Below are positions 26,348 to 35,871 of a stretch of DNA of 64,000 nucleotides, piece by piece. A program made the translations under genes and the position numbers. This DNA is from Kamptonema formosum PCC 10802 (lineage in GTDB: Bacteria; Cyanobacteriota; Cyanobacteriia; Cyanobacteriales; Oscillatoriaceae). The notes below the pieces were generated by a model. It did no database searches. It was not told the DNA's origin and saw nothing but the letters and a program-made list of their open reading frames with translations. The stretch spans positions 376,733 through 440,732 of the forward strand of contig NZ_KB235949.1 of NCBI RefSeq assembly GCF_000332335.1. Direction: 5' to 3'. Positions within the stretch are counted from its first letter, which is position 1, and each line of letters opens with the position of its first letter.

Positions 26348-26785
26348 TCACTTTGTCGCGCCGCGCCGCAACCGTTGAGCGATTTCTGTATAGCCCTTTT
26401 TTTCCGCTAAGCGCAGCGGGGTGTCGCCGTTGCTGTCCCTCGCGCTGACATCTGACCCCTTGGCAACCAGCACCCAGACCATTACCCGATCGCGTCTCTC
26501 CACTGCCAAGTGCAGCGGCGTTATCTCGTTTTTTTCGCACTTGGGACACCGGATTCTCCAGTCAAACTTAGCATTGATATCTGCCCCCTTGGAGATCAGC
26601 AACTCCACCCCCTCAATGTCGCGATCCCACACAGCGTGGTGCCAGAGGGTTTCACCCAGTCTGTTGCTGTTTTCTGGGGGAAAAAAGCTGTTGCTGATCC
26701 TGTCCTCAACATTAGCACCGGCAGCAATCAGCAGCTGCGCCAGCTCGATATCTTTTCTGCCCAAAGCGCACCGGAGGAGAGACAT
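26348..26785 (-). CDS. Ankyrin-repeat protein, start abutting a repeat element
   Basis: 145 residues from the ATG at 26785. Ankyrin repeats are clear: RCALGRKDIELAQLLIAAGANV; ETLWHHAVWDRDIEGVELLI; TPLHLAVERRDRVMVWVLVAKGSDV; TPLRLAEKKGYTEIAQRL. A CPKCEKNE pair of cysteines interrupts the third repeat. The frame is open upstream to 26887, but that part lies inside a MITE-like element whose end coincides with the ATG. The original N-terminus or leader was probably cut off by the element, so this may be a truncated gene. Ankyrin proteins bind other proteins; no partner is evident. Confidence 0.7.
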   Translation of the reverse strand: MSLLRCALGRKDIELAQLLIAAGANVEDRISNSFFPPENSNRLGETLWHHAVWDRDIEGVELLISKGADINAKFDWRIRCPKCEKNEITPLHLAVERRDRVMVWVLVAKGSDVSARDSNGDTPLRLAEKKGYTEIAQRLRRGATK

Positions 26786-27002
26786 ATGGCAGCAGTCATA
26801 TTGGGCGCGGACATTAATGATATGGCGTATGGGGCTCATGCGCATGGGGCTCATGCGCATGGGGTAAGTAGGGGCGGGTTCACCCAAGATGTCTCTGGGT
26901 TTTACCAGATGTTAGTAAACCCGCCCCTACCAGCTTTTGCCTGCATGCGTGATGCCATGCATGCCTGATGCCCATGTACTAACCTAAGTGCATACTGCTA
27001 TA
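26785..27002. mobile_element. MITE-like element beside the ankyrin gene
   Basis: 218 bp from TATGGCAGCAGTCATATTGG (26785) to CTAACCTAAGTGCATACTGC then TATA (27002). The two ends are the two end types of the family (see 51982-52150). Inside: a 15-bp tandem repeat ATGGGGCTCATGCGC (26829-26864) and the hairpin GTAGGGGCGGGTTCACC ... AAACCCGCCCCTAC (26868-26930). No coding capacity. Confidence 0.7.
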
Positions 27003-27185
27003 TCACTCCCCTCCCCCCACCGGCATTTTATATGAGTCATTAGCCGGATTCTTGAACAAAACATAATAAGTATTTGCGGCTACCGCTTTCCTTTCCTGAC
27101 TTTTGGATGCGCTACCGCAAATAAACTTTTATGAATTACGGCTGCACACTTATCTAAAGTGCCGGTCGCCGGCACCGGCGAGCGC

Positions 27186-27614
27186 TCACAGCCTGGGGCG
27201 CAACCCGTAGTGCCGGTAGTGCCAGTAATCGCGCAAAATCTTATCGTGGTCAAAGCATAAATTAGCCGGCACCCGCCAAGACTCAAAAATCCCTAGAGTT
27301 TTAGCGTCATCCGCCGCCACAGGCTCCCCCGTCGCCGTGGCGATAAACACCACACTCAGCGTGTGCTGGCGCGGGTCGCGATTCGGGTCAGAATAGACAT
27401 AGAATTGCTCCACCAGCTCCACCGGCAGCCCCGTCTCCTCTAGAGCTTCTCGCCGCGCCGCCGCCTCCACCGGCTCGCCATAGTCCACAAACCCCCCCGG
27501 AATCGCCCACCCGTAGGGCGGATTGCGGCGCTCAATCAGCACAATAGGCCGGTCTTGCCGGTCAATCAGCTCGATAATTATATCTACAGTCGGAACTGGG
27601 TTTCTATAAGCCAT
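27186..27614 (-). CDS. Nudix hydrolase
   Basis: 142 residues. The Nudix box is complete: [24 protein letters not shown] matches Gx5Ex7REUxEExGU. The start of the fold is [19 protein letters not shown] and the strand before the box is [13 protein letters not shown], as in the ADP-ribose pyrophosphatase-like group. The enzyme hydrolyses a nucleoside diphosphate linked to another group; ADP-ribose is a plausible substrate but cannot be fixed by sequence. A single gene with repeat DNA on both sides. Confidence 0.9.
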   Translation of the reverse strand: MAYRNPVPTVDIIIELIDRQDRPIVLIERRNPPYGWAIPGGFVDYGEPVEAAARREALEETGLPVELVEQFYVYSDPNRDPRQHTLSVVFIATATGEPVAADDAKTLGIFESWRVPANLCFDHDKILRDYWHYRHYGLRPRL

Positions 27615-27651
27615 ATCGATTTTAGAGGCTAGATTTTACAGCTTAGTGAAT

Positions 27652-27794
27652 TGGGCATGGGGCATGGGGCATTGGGCATGGGGCATGGGGCATTGGGCAT
27701 GGGGCATTGGGCATGGGGCATTGGGCATGAAGTTAATTATCAACTTTTCTCTCAACCCCTAACCCCTAACCCCTAATCCCTAACCCCTAACATG
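27652..27794. repeat. GGGCATTGGGCAT / CTAACCC short tandem repeats
   Basis: 27652-27729 consists of 7- and 8-base units GGGCATG/GGGCATT repeated about ten times. 27755-27790 consists of CCCTAAC/CCCTAAT units. Both also occur at 59525-59700. These are low-complexity repeats, not CRISPR. Confidence 0.75.
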
Positions 27795-28018
27795 GGGCAT
27801 CATCGCATTGGAACTGCATACTGTTTCCTTTCCCACGCTTCTAATTGCGCTCAATAGAACAGACATGATATTATAGAGGGTTATGCAAAAAGCCGGTCAG
27901 TAAACAGCGACACCAATCAGCCGCAAGTCATCTGAAAAGGAAAAATACAGCTAGGGGCAGAGTGTTTGCCGCCCAGTTCCAGTATAAGATGGCTCAGGAC
28001 TCAGGAATCAGCACGGAT

Positions 28019-28399
28019 ATGCTTCACAGAGCCAGCGGGATTTTGCTCCACCCCACCTCCTTGCCCAGCCGCTTTGGGACTGGCGACTTAGGGCCACAAG
28101 CCTATGGCTTTATAGATTTTTTGGCAGAAAGCGGCCAGAACCTGTGGCAAGACCTGCCTTTGGGGCCAACCGCCTACGGCAATTCCCCCTACATGTGCTA
28201 TTCCGCAATGGCTGGAAACCCGCTGCTGATCAGCCCGGAAGAGTTGGGCCAGAAAGGCTTGCTCTCCAAGGAAGACTTGGCCGGTGCGCCGGAGTTTCCT
28301 GCCGGCGAGGTGGATTTTGAGCGAGTCACTGCCGTAAAGATGGGCTTGTGCGATACCGCCCAGACGCCAAGACGCCAGACATCGGCCACCGCCTGCTGA
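28019..28399 (+). pseudogene. Truncated 4-alpha-glucanotransferase (malQ) copy
   Basis: From the ATG at 28019 the first roughly 105 residues (ASGILLHPTSLPSRFGTGDL, GPTAYGNSPYMCYSAMAGNP, AGEVDFERV) match the N-terminus of MalQ and of the intact copy at 29090. After TAVKMG the similarity ends; the frame goes on through non-homologous residues to a stop at 28399. The catalytic barrel is missing. This is a duplication remnant upstream of the working gene. The DNA that follows (28400-28700) has GCCAAGACGCCAAGACG-type low-complexity repeats. Confidence 0.8.
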
Positions 28400-28739
28400 C
28401 TCTGACGCGAACCTGCGGTCGCCAATCTTGACCGTTCCGCTCGCCGTTTCGGGCTGCCGCCCTGTTTGCTTGTTCGGAATTCCGATAGATTAATTTTCTT
28501 TGTTTTAAACCGCCAAGACGCCAAGACGACAAGACGCTAAGGAGGAAAGGGAGAAGGGAGAATGCTAAATGGCAAGCAATTCCCCGGAGTCTAGGAGGGT
28601 CTTTCTATCGCTCCGCCCCGTTGGGCGAGAAATTGGCGAGGGGTTGGGCAATTTTTCTGGCAGTATTTCTATCAGAATTCCGTCCCGAAAATTTTATAAA
28701 AATTTAATATATGGCGTCTCACATATTAGTGAGGTACTG

Positions 28740-28772
28740 AGAAACCCAGTTTCTTTAAGAAACCGGGTTTCA
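28740..28772. repeat. AGAAACCCAGTTTCT palindrome
   Basis: AGAAACCCAGTTTCTTT AAGAAACCGGGTTTC: a member of the hairpin family of 14893 and 17195 with one mismatch in the left arm. It lies between the malQ remnant and the intact malQ; 28775-29089 otherwise holds the presumed malQ leader, with no clear promoter. Confidence 0.65.
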
Positions 28773-29089
28773 GGGGCCTATTTCATCCAACTGAGAGCCG
28801 CTAGAGAACAGGCACCCGTCGGGGTGAGGGCGGGTTTGTGAATAGATTGCGGGGGCCAAGACTTCGGGCGAAACCCACCCCAACAAAGCATTTCCGAATG
28901 TAAATATACATACAAAGTTACCTGAAATATAAGTAAGAATTGTTACAATACAGGCTCAATTCGATGTGCCGGCGGGCGTTCCGTGATAAAGTCAGGGCAT
29001 TTAGCAGCATACGCTCGGGCAGTCGCTGTGTGCCAGCGGCTCCCCTAGTTGAGCTGCAACTGTTTAGTTTTTATTTCCCAGATCCGATC

Positions 29090-30592
29090 ATGCCCTTTCC
29101 CAGATCCAGCGGTATATTGCTCCACCCAACATCCTTTCCCAGCCGGTTTGGTATTGGCGACTTAGGAGAGCAAGCCTATCACTTTATTGATTTTTTGGTA
29201 GAGACGCGCCAGCGGCTGTGGCAGGTTTTGCCCCTCGGGCCCACCGGCTTTGGCAATTCCCCTTACATGTGCTACTCAGCAATGGCAGGCAATCCGCTGC
29301 TGATCAACCTGGAGTGGCTGCGGGACGAGGGGTTCCTCAGCCATGAAGACTTTGGCGGGGTGCCAGAATTTCCCGCCGGCAGAGTGGATTTCGATCTGGT
29401 GGCCAAAGTGAAAATCCCCCTGCTGCTGAAAATCAGCCAGAACTTTACAGCCAAGGCGTCGGAAGAGCAGCAAGAGGAATTTAAGGTGTTTTGTGACGCC
29501 CAGGCGTACTGGCTGGATGACTACGCCGTCTTCATGGCCATCAAAGAGGCCAAAGAAGGAGCCAGCTGGCACCAGTGGGAGCCGGAACTGGCGCAGCGCC
29601 AGCCCGCCGCCCTGGCGGAATGCCTGCGGCGGATGCCCGGTGAGATTTTTTTCCAGAAATTCTTGCAGTTTCAGTTCTTCCGCCAGTGGTCAGCCCTGAA
29701 GCGCTACGCCAATGAGCGGGGCATCGAGATCGTCGGCGATATTCCTATCTATGTGGCGCACGACAGCGCCGATGTCTGGGCGCATCCGGAAATCTTTTGC
29801 CTGGACAAAAAGACTGGCGAGCCGGCGGGGATAGCGGGAGTTCCGCCGGATTACTTCAGCGCCACCGGCCAGCTGTGGGGCAACCCCGTCTATCTGTGGC
29901 GGCAGCTGCAAAAAACCGATTTCGACTGGTGGGTGCAGCGCTTCCAGTCGATGCTCAATTATGTAGACATCATTCGCATCGACCACTTCCGGGGGTTCGA
30001 GGCGTTCTGGTCTGTCCGTCAGGGCGAAACCACTGCCATTAAGGGTAAGTGGGTGAAGGCACCGGGAGAGGCTTTCTTTGAGACGCTCAATAAAAAGCTG
30101 GGCAAGCTGCCGGTGCTGGCGGAGGATTTGGGCGTCATTACCCCAGAGGTGGAGGCGCTGCGAGATAAGTTCGAGTTTCCGGGGATGAAGATTTTGCACT
30201 TTGCCTTTGGCTCTGGCAGCGACAATCCCTATTTGCCGTTTAATTATTACGAGCGCAACTGTCTGGTTTACACCGGCACCCACGACAACGACACCACAGC
30301 CGGCTGGTTCAGCATGCTGGCCGAACACGAACGGCAGGGAGTGATGGCCTATTTGGGGCACGTCAGTCCGGATGGCATACACTGGGATTTAATCCGGCTG
30401 GCCCTTTCTTCTGTGGCGAATCTGGCGATTATCCCCCTGCAGGATATTTTAGGGCTGGGGAGCGAAGCGCGGATGAACACTCCCGGACTTGCCGAGGGAA
30501 ACTGGGGCTGGCGATACGGGTATGGCGCTCTGACCGGCGACGTGCGCCACCGTTTGAAAAGCATGACGGAAACCTTTGGCCGCGCCACTTGA
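29090..30592 (+). CDS. malQ: 4-alpha-glucanotransferase (amylomaltase)
   Basis: 500 residues from the ATG at 29090 (MPFPRSSGILLHPTSFPSRF), which matches the family start; an open extension to 28940 is not conserved. GH77 enzyme that moves alpha-1,4-glucan segments between maltooligosaccharides in glycogen metabolism. Catalytic Asp nucleophile in DIIRIDHFRGFEAFW, acid/base Glu in LAEDLGVITPEVEALR and third Asp in GTHDNDTTAGW are all present. Length is normal for the family. The C-terminus is intact (NTPGLAEGNWGWRYGYGAL). Confidence 0.95.
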   Translation: MPFPRSSGILLHPTSFPSRFGIGDLGEQAYHFIDFLVETRQRLWQVLPLGPTGFGNSPYMCYSAMAGNPLLINLEWLRDEGFLSHEDFGGVPEFPAGRVDFDLVAKVKIPLLLKISQNFTAKASEEQQEEFKVFCDAQAYWLDDYAVFMAIKEAKEGASWHQWEPELAQRQPAALAECLRRMPGEIFFQKFLQFQFFRQWSALKRYANERGIEIVGDIPIYVAHDSADVWAHPEIFCLDKKTGEPAGIAGVPPDYFSATGQLWGNPVYLWRQLQKTDFDWWVQRFQSMLNYVDIIRIDHFRGFEAFWSVRQGETTAIKGKWVKAPGEAFFETLNKKLGKLPVLAEDLGVITPEVEALRDKFEFPGMKILHFAFGSGSDNPYLPFNYYERNCLVYTGTHDNDTTAGWFSMLAEHERQGVMAYLGHVSPDGIHWDLIRLALSSVANLAIIPLQDILGLGSEARMNTPGLAEGNWGWRYGYGALTGDVRHRLKSMTETFGRAT

Positions 30593-30801
30593 CAGCTGAA
30601 AGCGACGAGCTGACAGCCGGTGGCGTTCAAAAGTAGGGGCCGGTTCACCGGAGATATCTGTGGCAGGGGTTGGTTGCAAGCAGGGGCGGGCTGACTGGAG
30701 ATATTTCTCACAAGCGCCAAGATTGCTCACTTTCCCCGCCCCCGCCTTTCGCCCGCTCTCAAAGCAACTGCGGTGGGACTCTGAAGCCACTGGGCACTGA
30801 T

Positions 30802-31608
30802 TCAAGATTCAGGGTTGGCTTTAACGGTCACCTCTTCCACCGCTCCGGGCGCTCCCATTTGCTTGGCCTGTCCGTCATTAACAGCCACGAGCACGCCACC
30901 GGCATTGCCGGCGCGCACCACCAGTTCCTGCTTGGCCTCCCAAGTGCGCTTGGTGCCCTCTGGGAGAACGCCCTCAAACTGGGTTTTCCCGTCTGCCACA
31001 ACCTCGATCCAAGACTCTGCCTTTAAGGTCAGGCCAATCCGCACTGCTCCAGCTGTGGTGTTCGGAGTCGGAGATTCTTTAGCGGTTAACTTAGCCAGAC
31101 TGGGAGCCGGTCGCCGCTCCTTTTGCCCGACCGGCTTGGCCGGCGGTGCCGGCTCGATGTCGGGCCGGCTCGCCTGGATTGCCGAGCGGTCGAGCATCTG
31201 CGACAGACCTTGGACAGAACACATAATTAGCACAATGTACAGGAGATAGAGATGAATCGGTCGCAATTGCGCCGATGGCCAATTTATCCAGGGATAGTTG
31301 AGCAATCGCAGATTCGATTCGACCGGAAAATCACTTGCCAGATCGACCCCGTTCAGCCCCAGGGCGTTGGCAAAGCGGCGAATAAAGCCCCGAATGTAGA
31401 TCGGCTCCGGCAGGTGTTCCAGCTGGCCCTCCTCAATCGCCTGCAGGTGCCTGACCCCGATCATTGTCCTCATCGAAACTTCTTCTAGGGACAAATTCAA
31501 CTCCAGGCGCACCCGGTGCAGGCGAGCCCCCAGCTCTGACAGTTTTTCTGCGCGTTCTTGCTCAAAATTGCGTATATTTTTTTTCTTACGCCTCTTGACA
31601 ATATTCAT
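30802..31608 (-). CDS. RodZ-like helix-turn-helix membrane protein
   Basis: 268 residues. An N-terminal basic stretch, then an HTH_25-type domain (LGARLHRVRLELNLSLEEVS, TMIGVRHLQAIEEGQLEHLP, IYIRGFIRRFANALGL), a single membrane helix (LYLLYIVLIMCSVQGL, about 120-137), a Pro/Ala-rich linker and a C-terminal DUF4115-like beta domain (IGLTLKAESWIEVVADGKTQ ... AGNAGGVLVAVNDG). This is the order of RodZ, which links MreB to the membrane in shape control; the N-terminus binds MreB in known members. The start codon overlaps the stop of the pseudouridine synthase gene by four bases, so the two are translationally coupled. Confidence 0.8.
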   Translation of the reverse strand: MNIVKRRKKKNIRNFEQERAEKLSELGARLHRVRLELNLSLEEVSMRTMIGVRHLQAIEEGQLEHLPEPIYIRGFIRRFANALGLNGVDLASDFPVESNLRLLNYPWINWPSAQLRPIHLYLLYIVLIMCSVQGLSQMLDRSAIQASRPDIEPAPPAKPVGQKERRPAPSLAKLTAKESPTPNTTAGAVRIGLTLKAESWIEVVADGKTQFEGVLPEGTKRTWEAKQELVVRAGNAGGVLVAVNDGQAKQMGAPGAVEEVTVKANPES

Positions 31609-32396
31609 AAAGTGCGGTCCTCAATGTCGGCTGGCAGATTTACTGATGTGAGATCGAGTTGGGCTTGTAAGAACCTCAGCTCAAAGTCTTTGAGGGGGCG
31701 GATTCGACCGCTGGGCAACAGCGGTTCTCCGGGCGGTTGCAGTTGAATGGGGCCAATCGCCGTGCGGTGCAGGTTAACCACTGGATATCCTAACTGCTCT
31801 GCGACACGTCGAATCTGTCGATTTCTGCCCTCTACGAGAATTACTTGCAAAAGCGTCTGGGAGTCCGGATACTGCTTGATAGCGCGGACAGAAGCAGGCA
31901 GTGTTTTCCTGCCGTCGAGCATGACCCCATTGCGCCAAGCTTGCATTGCCTCAGCCGTCGGAGCCCCCCGCACCAGCACTTCATAGGTTTTGGGAATGCC
32001 GTGACGGGGGTGCGTCAGGCCAAACGTCAGCTCCCCATCGTTGGTTAGCAGCAATGCGCCTGTGGATTCCGCATCTAAGCGTCCAATCGGGTGAACGCCC
32101 TGACCGCTGCGGAGTGGCCCGGGCAGCAGATCCAGCACGGTCTTGCGCCCTGCGGGATCGCTGCAAGTGGACACCACCCCTGCCGGTTTGTTCAGCAACA
32201 GATACACCGGCTGCGGGCGAGCAGCCCTCAGGGGTGCGCCATCAACTTCAATCAGATCCCGCTCTGGATTTGCTTTTTCCCCCAACTGCACCACTCTGCC
32301 ATTCAGTCGCACCCGTCCGTCCAGGATCATTTCCTCGGCTTGACGGCGCGAGGCAATGCCCCACTGAGAGAGGATTTTTTGCAGTCTTTCCTCCAT
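31605..32396 (-). CDS. Pseudouridine synthase, RsuA/RluB family
   Basis: 263 residues. An S4 RNA-binding domain (ERLQKILSQWGIASRRQAEE, MILDGRVRLNGR) precedes the catalytic domain with the Asp motif GRLDAESTGALLLTNDGEL. The family modifies uridine in 23S (RluB) or 16S (RsuA) rRNA; RluB-like is favoured by the LNKPAGVVSTCSDPAGRKTV start of the catalytic domain. The stop overlaps the start of the RodZ-like gene. Confidence 0.9.
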   Translation of the reverse strand: MEERLQKILSQWGIASRRQAEEMILDGRVRLNGRVVQLGEKANPERDLIEVDGAPLRAARPQPVYLLLNKPAGVVSTCSDPAGRKTVLDLLPGPLRSGQGVHPIGRLDAESTGALLLTNDGELTFGLTHPRHGIPKTYEVLVRGAPTAEAMQAWRNGVMLDGRKTLPASVRAIKQYPDSQTLLQVILVEGRNRQIRRVAEQLGYPVVNLHRTAIGPIQLQPPGEPLLPSGRIRPLKDFELRFLQAQLDLTSVNLPADIEDRTL

Positions 32397-32760
32397 GCTC
32401 GTGTTAGCTTCAGCTCCGAATCAATAAGGTTTAGGCTGAATCGGGGCCTCAGAGCAGCCCCGATTATGTACAAATATTACAAGAAGAAGGATGATAGCCT
32501 CGGATCTCACTGTTTTATACATGTTCCTCGACCGGCTGAAGGTCAGACTGTCAGCTGTCGCCTCTGGCCCTCACCCCCCGACTTTCTCCCCGATATCAAG
32601 TTGGGGGCGCAACGGCAGGCTGTCAGTTATTGTTCGGCGGACCCCTGACTTTTGACCCCTTCAGGCTCGGGCTCGACGGTTGGAGACTGAATGCTTGCGG
32701 TATATTTACTATTTTGTGACTTAATATTGCCTCCTTGCTGATTTTTTAGGAAAATTGAAC

Positions 32761-33588
32761 ATGCTTTTCGAGGGTGATTCCCCGCCGTCCCATCCCGACC
32801 GCCAACAGGCCCGTTCCGTGGGGGCTCCGCAGGAGCAGCGCTCTGCCGCCGCCGCTGCCAAAGCGGCCTCACCAGCCGAGCCGGCTCGGCAAAGCCGCCT
32901 GATCAGTAAGGTGCTCTCACCGGCGGTGCGGCTGTGGCTGCTATCGCAAGTTGAGCGCGTCGAAGACTTACAGGTGAAAATTCAGGGCGGAGATCGCCAG
33001 ATCCTGCAAGGTGAGATCCCCTCAGTCTCCCTTTCCGCTAAGGGTGCTGTCTATCAAGGACTGCACCTGAGCCAACTTCTACTCACCGCCACCGGCATTC
33101 GCATCAATATCGGTCAGGTTCTCAAAGGCAAACCCCTCCGCCTGCTCTCCCCTTTGCCGGTTGCCGGGGAATTGCTGCTGCGAGAAGCCGACCTCAACGC
33201 TTCTGTGTCAGCGCCGTTACTCTCTATAGCTCTCACCGAATTTTTGTGCAAAAATCTGCCCCCGGCATCTGCCTTTGCCAAGATGGCTTCCCTTCCCATT
33301 ACTTTGCAAAACCCTGAGATTCGCATTGATTCAGGCCAGCTGGCTCTCAGCGGCATTTTGCTGTCTGCCACCGGCACTGAGCTGCCTTTTGTCTTCGGCA
33401 CCGGCTTGTCGGGCGCAAACCGCGAGCTGCAGTTTGTCCGCCCCCATTTCCAGACCCCGCCCGGATCGCCCGCTCCCCAGCCCGATGACTTCACACTGGA
33501 TTTAGGGCCAGAAGTTGATATCCAGGAATTAACCCTCCGCCAAAGCCAGCTGGTTTGTCGCGGCAGCATCACCGTGCTTCCGGGTTAA
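32761..33588 (+). CDS. DUF2993 (LmeA-like) lipid-binding protein
   Basis: 275 residues from the ATG at 32761, which has AGGA about nine bases upstream. After an Ala/Pro-rich N-terminus (to about 45) the DUF2993 domain follows: LISKVLSPAVRLWLLSQVERVEDLQVKIQGGDRQILQGEIPSVSL... with the family motifs GEIPSVSLSAKGAVYQGLHL. LmeA in actinobacteria binds phospholipid; the role in cyanobacteria is not known. No signal peptide is obvious. The gene is monocistronic. Confidence 0.8.
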   Translation: MLFEGDSPPSHPDRQQARSVGAPQEQRSAAAAAKAASPAEPARQSRLISKVLSPAVRLWLLSQVERVEDLQVKIQGGDRQILQGEIPSVSLSAKGAVYQGLHLSQLLLTATGIRINIGQVLKGKPLRLLSPLPVAGELLLREADLNASVSAPLLSIALTEFLCKNLPPASAFAKMASLPITLQNPEIRIDSGQLALSGILLSATGTELPFVFGTGLSGANRELQFVRPHFQTPPGSPAPQPDDFTLDLGPEVDIQELTLRQSQLVCRGSITVLPG

Positions 33589-34002
33589 GGGTGAAGGGCA
33601 CTTTACAGCGCCGGTCTGGCATGAAAAAATCAACTTAAGAAACCGGTTTTATGCTAAAATATAAACCGGTTTTCTTGGGATGATATGCACTTAAATAATT
33701 TAAAGTTAATCAGGAACCGCCATAGGCGCGTCAGCGACTTCCCGTAGGGTAGACGCCAAGAACGCCAAGAGGAAGGCCCCAGTGCCACGGGGGAACTGCC
33801 CCAGCAGGAATTATCCAAAGGATTTAGACGCGCTAGAGTGCCCTCTGCGGCAGCATTTACCCGGGCTGCCGCTGCTTTTATAGCGTGCCGGTATTGTATT
33901 AAAATCGCGGTGAATAAACCGAGTTTCTATCGCGGGTATTGACCAATTTGTCCGAGGTCAAGCCTCAAGAAACTCGGTTTCTGAGATGTCTTGACAAGCC
34001 CT
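33589..34002. other. Intergenic region with two inverted repeats
   Basis: 33637-33676 is an inverted repeat AAGAAACCGGTTT ... AAACCGGTTTTCTT that may end transcription of the DUF2993 gene. 33918-33985 has ACCGAGTTTCT ... AGAAACTCGGTTTCT, a variant of the AGAAACCC hairpin family with a longer loop. No gene was recognised. Confidence 0.6.
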
Positions 34003-34872
34003 TTAGCCCGACAGCAAAGGTAACAGGAGAGTGACGAAGTAATAGACTAGGGGAGCGGTAAAAACGTAGCTGTCGGCGCGGTCTAAGATGCCGCCGTGAC
34101 CTGGAATCAGCTGCCCAGAATCCTTGACACCGGCATCCCGCTTCATCATCGACTCAGTTAAGTCGCCGAGCAAGCTGGCGATGCCGATCAGCAGGCCCAA
34201 AGCGATGCCGGTTGCCGGCCAGCTGGGCCAGTCGAGATACCAAGCGCCTGCCGCCGCACACGCCACGCTGCCGGCGACTCCAAACACGGCTCCCTCAACA
34301 GTCTTTTTGGGGCTGATGTCGGAAAGGCGAGTCCGACCGAAAAACTTACCGAAAGTGTAGGCCCCAATATCAGCGGCCCAGATGCAGATGAATGCCAGCA
34401 GTGTGACAGTTAGTCCCTCTGGCAGCGCCTTGATATCGGTCCCGGCTTCTGGCCAGTAACCGCCCATCGGCAGGTTGCTGGACACTTCACTGCCTGTAGC
34501 TCGCAACCGCACCCAGTAACTGGGCAAATAACCGCCATAAAATAGCCCCAAAATTGACGCTGAAATATCGGCTATCGTGGCTAATTTAGGCTGAAACAGC
34601 AGGTAGAAACATATAAATGTTCCGGCCACCGGCAGTACGGCGTCAGCTAGATCGCTTGACATGGTAGAAATCACCAGTAAGGCTTGGCTGACGGCCAGGG
34701 TCGTTTTACCTGCCGGCGCAATTCCTGTGGCTCGCACCAGCTCAAAGTATTCCAGCTGGCCGAGATAGACAATAATGCCAAAACAGAGGGTGAAGTACCA
34801 ACCCCCAAGTACAGTCATCCCCAGAGCGAGGGCGATCGCGACAATTCCGCTCAGGATTCGAGACCAAGGCAT
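34003..34872 (-). CDS. cdsA: Phosphatidate cytidylyltransferase
   Basis: 289 residues, an integral membrane enzyme making CDP-diacylglycerol from CTP and phosphatidate. Several hydrophobic helices are visible (ILSGIVAIALALGMTVLGGW at the start, VTLLAFICIWAADIGAYTFG, GVAGSVACAAAGAWYL, APLVYYFVTLLLPLL). The CDS signature is intact near the C-terminus: SMMKRDAGVKDSGQLIPGHG followed by GILDRADS. Length is normal. Confidence 0.95.
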   Translation of the reverse strand: MPWSRILSGIVAIALALGMTVLGGWYFTLCFGIIVYLGQLEYFELVRATGIAPAGKTTLAVSQALLVISTMSSDLADAVLPVAGTFICFYLLFQPKLATIADISASILGLFYGGYLPSYWVRLRATGSEVSSNLPMGGYWPEAGTDIKALPEGLTVTLLAFICIWAADIGAYTFGKFFGRTRLSDISPKKTVEGAVFGVAGSVACAAAGAWYLDWPSWPATGIALGLLIGIASLLGDLTESMMKRDAGVKDSGQLIPGHGGILDRADSYVFTAPLVYYFVTLLLPLLSG

Positions 34873-35191
34873 AGGACGATTTTCTCTTTAATAGAGGAAC
34901 TCATTAATCATTAAGGCTTATTGGGCATTGGACATTGGGCATCACGCAAAAGCGAATCCCCCTCGCCCGGCTTTTAATTGCAATTAATCAGCCGGACTGG
35001 ATATGAGAATTTCTTTTCTGGCCCGGAGCAACCGATTGGGCGAGGGGGTTAACCTGGGGTTAACCAATCCAATTTGGCATATTTTGGGGAACAGTGGGGC
35101 AGTTCGGCGCTGTTTCGATGCCCCCGAGAAGCTCAGGCGTTGCGCCGGCGCTGCTTAGCCATTTCTCCCCCGCCCCCGGCCCGTTTGAGGC

Positions 35192-35785
35192 TCAATCTAA
35201 CTTCTCGCCGCTGAGGATAAAAATCGGATTGACTGCGGCAAAAACTTGATGGTTGCCCCGCGTCTCGAGCCGGTTCACAGCGGACTGCACCACCTCAATA
35301 TTGCGCACTTGCAGTTCGGCAAAGCTTTCTGAAATCGCGTAGAGACTCTCCAGATTGCTCGCTGTGGCCACAATCCGGCCTTTGGGCAGCAGGTACTGCC
35401 AGACTTCCTGGAGGATGGCTTTGATGGGGCGTCCTCCCTCAATGCAAACCCGCAGGGGTCTTTCCGGCAGGTCTTTGAGACATTCTGGGGCGCTGCCAAA
35501 AATCACCTCTACATTGCTGACGCCGAAACGCTCGCAGTTGCGGCGGATCAGGCTGACCACTTCCTCATCCCGCTCCACGGCGACAATCCGTCCTTGGGGA
35601 CACAGCAACCCACTCTCCACGGGAATCGTGCCGGTGCCGGCTCCAATGTCCCACAGCACGGAGTCTGGCATCAGCCGCAGCTGGGAGACGATCTGCAGCC
35701 GCACTTCGCGCTTGCTCAGGGGAATCCCGGGCAGCCGCTCGAACAGCTCATCCGGGATACCCGGGGTAACGTAAGGCCATAGCAT
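35192..35785 (-). CDS. cbiT: Precorrin-6B/8-type C15 methyltransferase and decarboxylase subunit
   Basis: 197 residues. Class I SAM-binding motif LWDIGAGTGTIPVESGLL, then GRIVAVERDEEVV (acidic motif II). Start PYVTPGIPDELFERLPGIPLSKREVR is typical of CbiT/CobL C-terminal half. It acts in cobalamin ring synthesis, methylating C-15 and decarboxylating the acetate side chain. No other cob/cbi gene lies nearby and no B12 riboswitch was seen upstream. Confidence 0.9.
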   Translation of the reverse strand: MLWPYVTPGIPDELFERLPGIPLSKREVRLQIVSQLRLMPDSVLWDIGAGTGTIPVESGLLCPQGRIVAVERDEEVVSLIRRNCERFGVSNVEVIFGSAPECLKDLPERPLRVCIEGGRPIKAILQEVWQYLLPKGRIVATASNLESLYAISESFAELQVRNIEVVQSAVNRLETRGNHQVFAAVNPIFILSGEKLD

Positions 35786-35871
35786 AAAAAGTTTTCACCC
35801 TGTAAATTCTTAATAATTAATTTTGAATTGTTAGCTCCGCGAGCCACTTGCCTGCTGGCAGCTGACCGTTT

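Noticed and set aside
27652-27794. Short regularly repeated units, possible CRISPR array
   Set aside because: Units are 7-8 bases with no spacers of constant length and no cas genes; simple tandem repeats.
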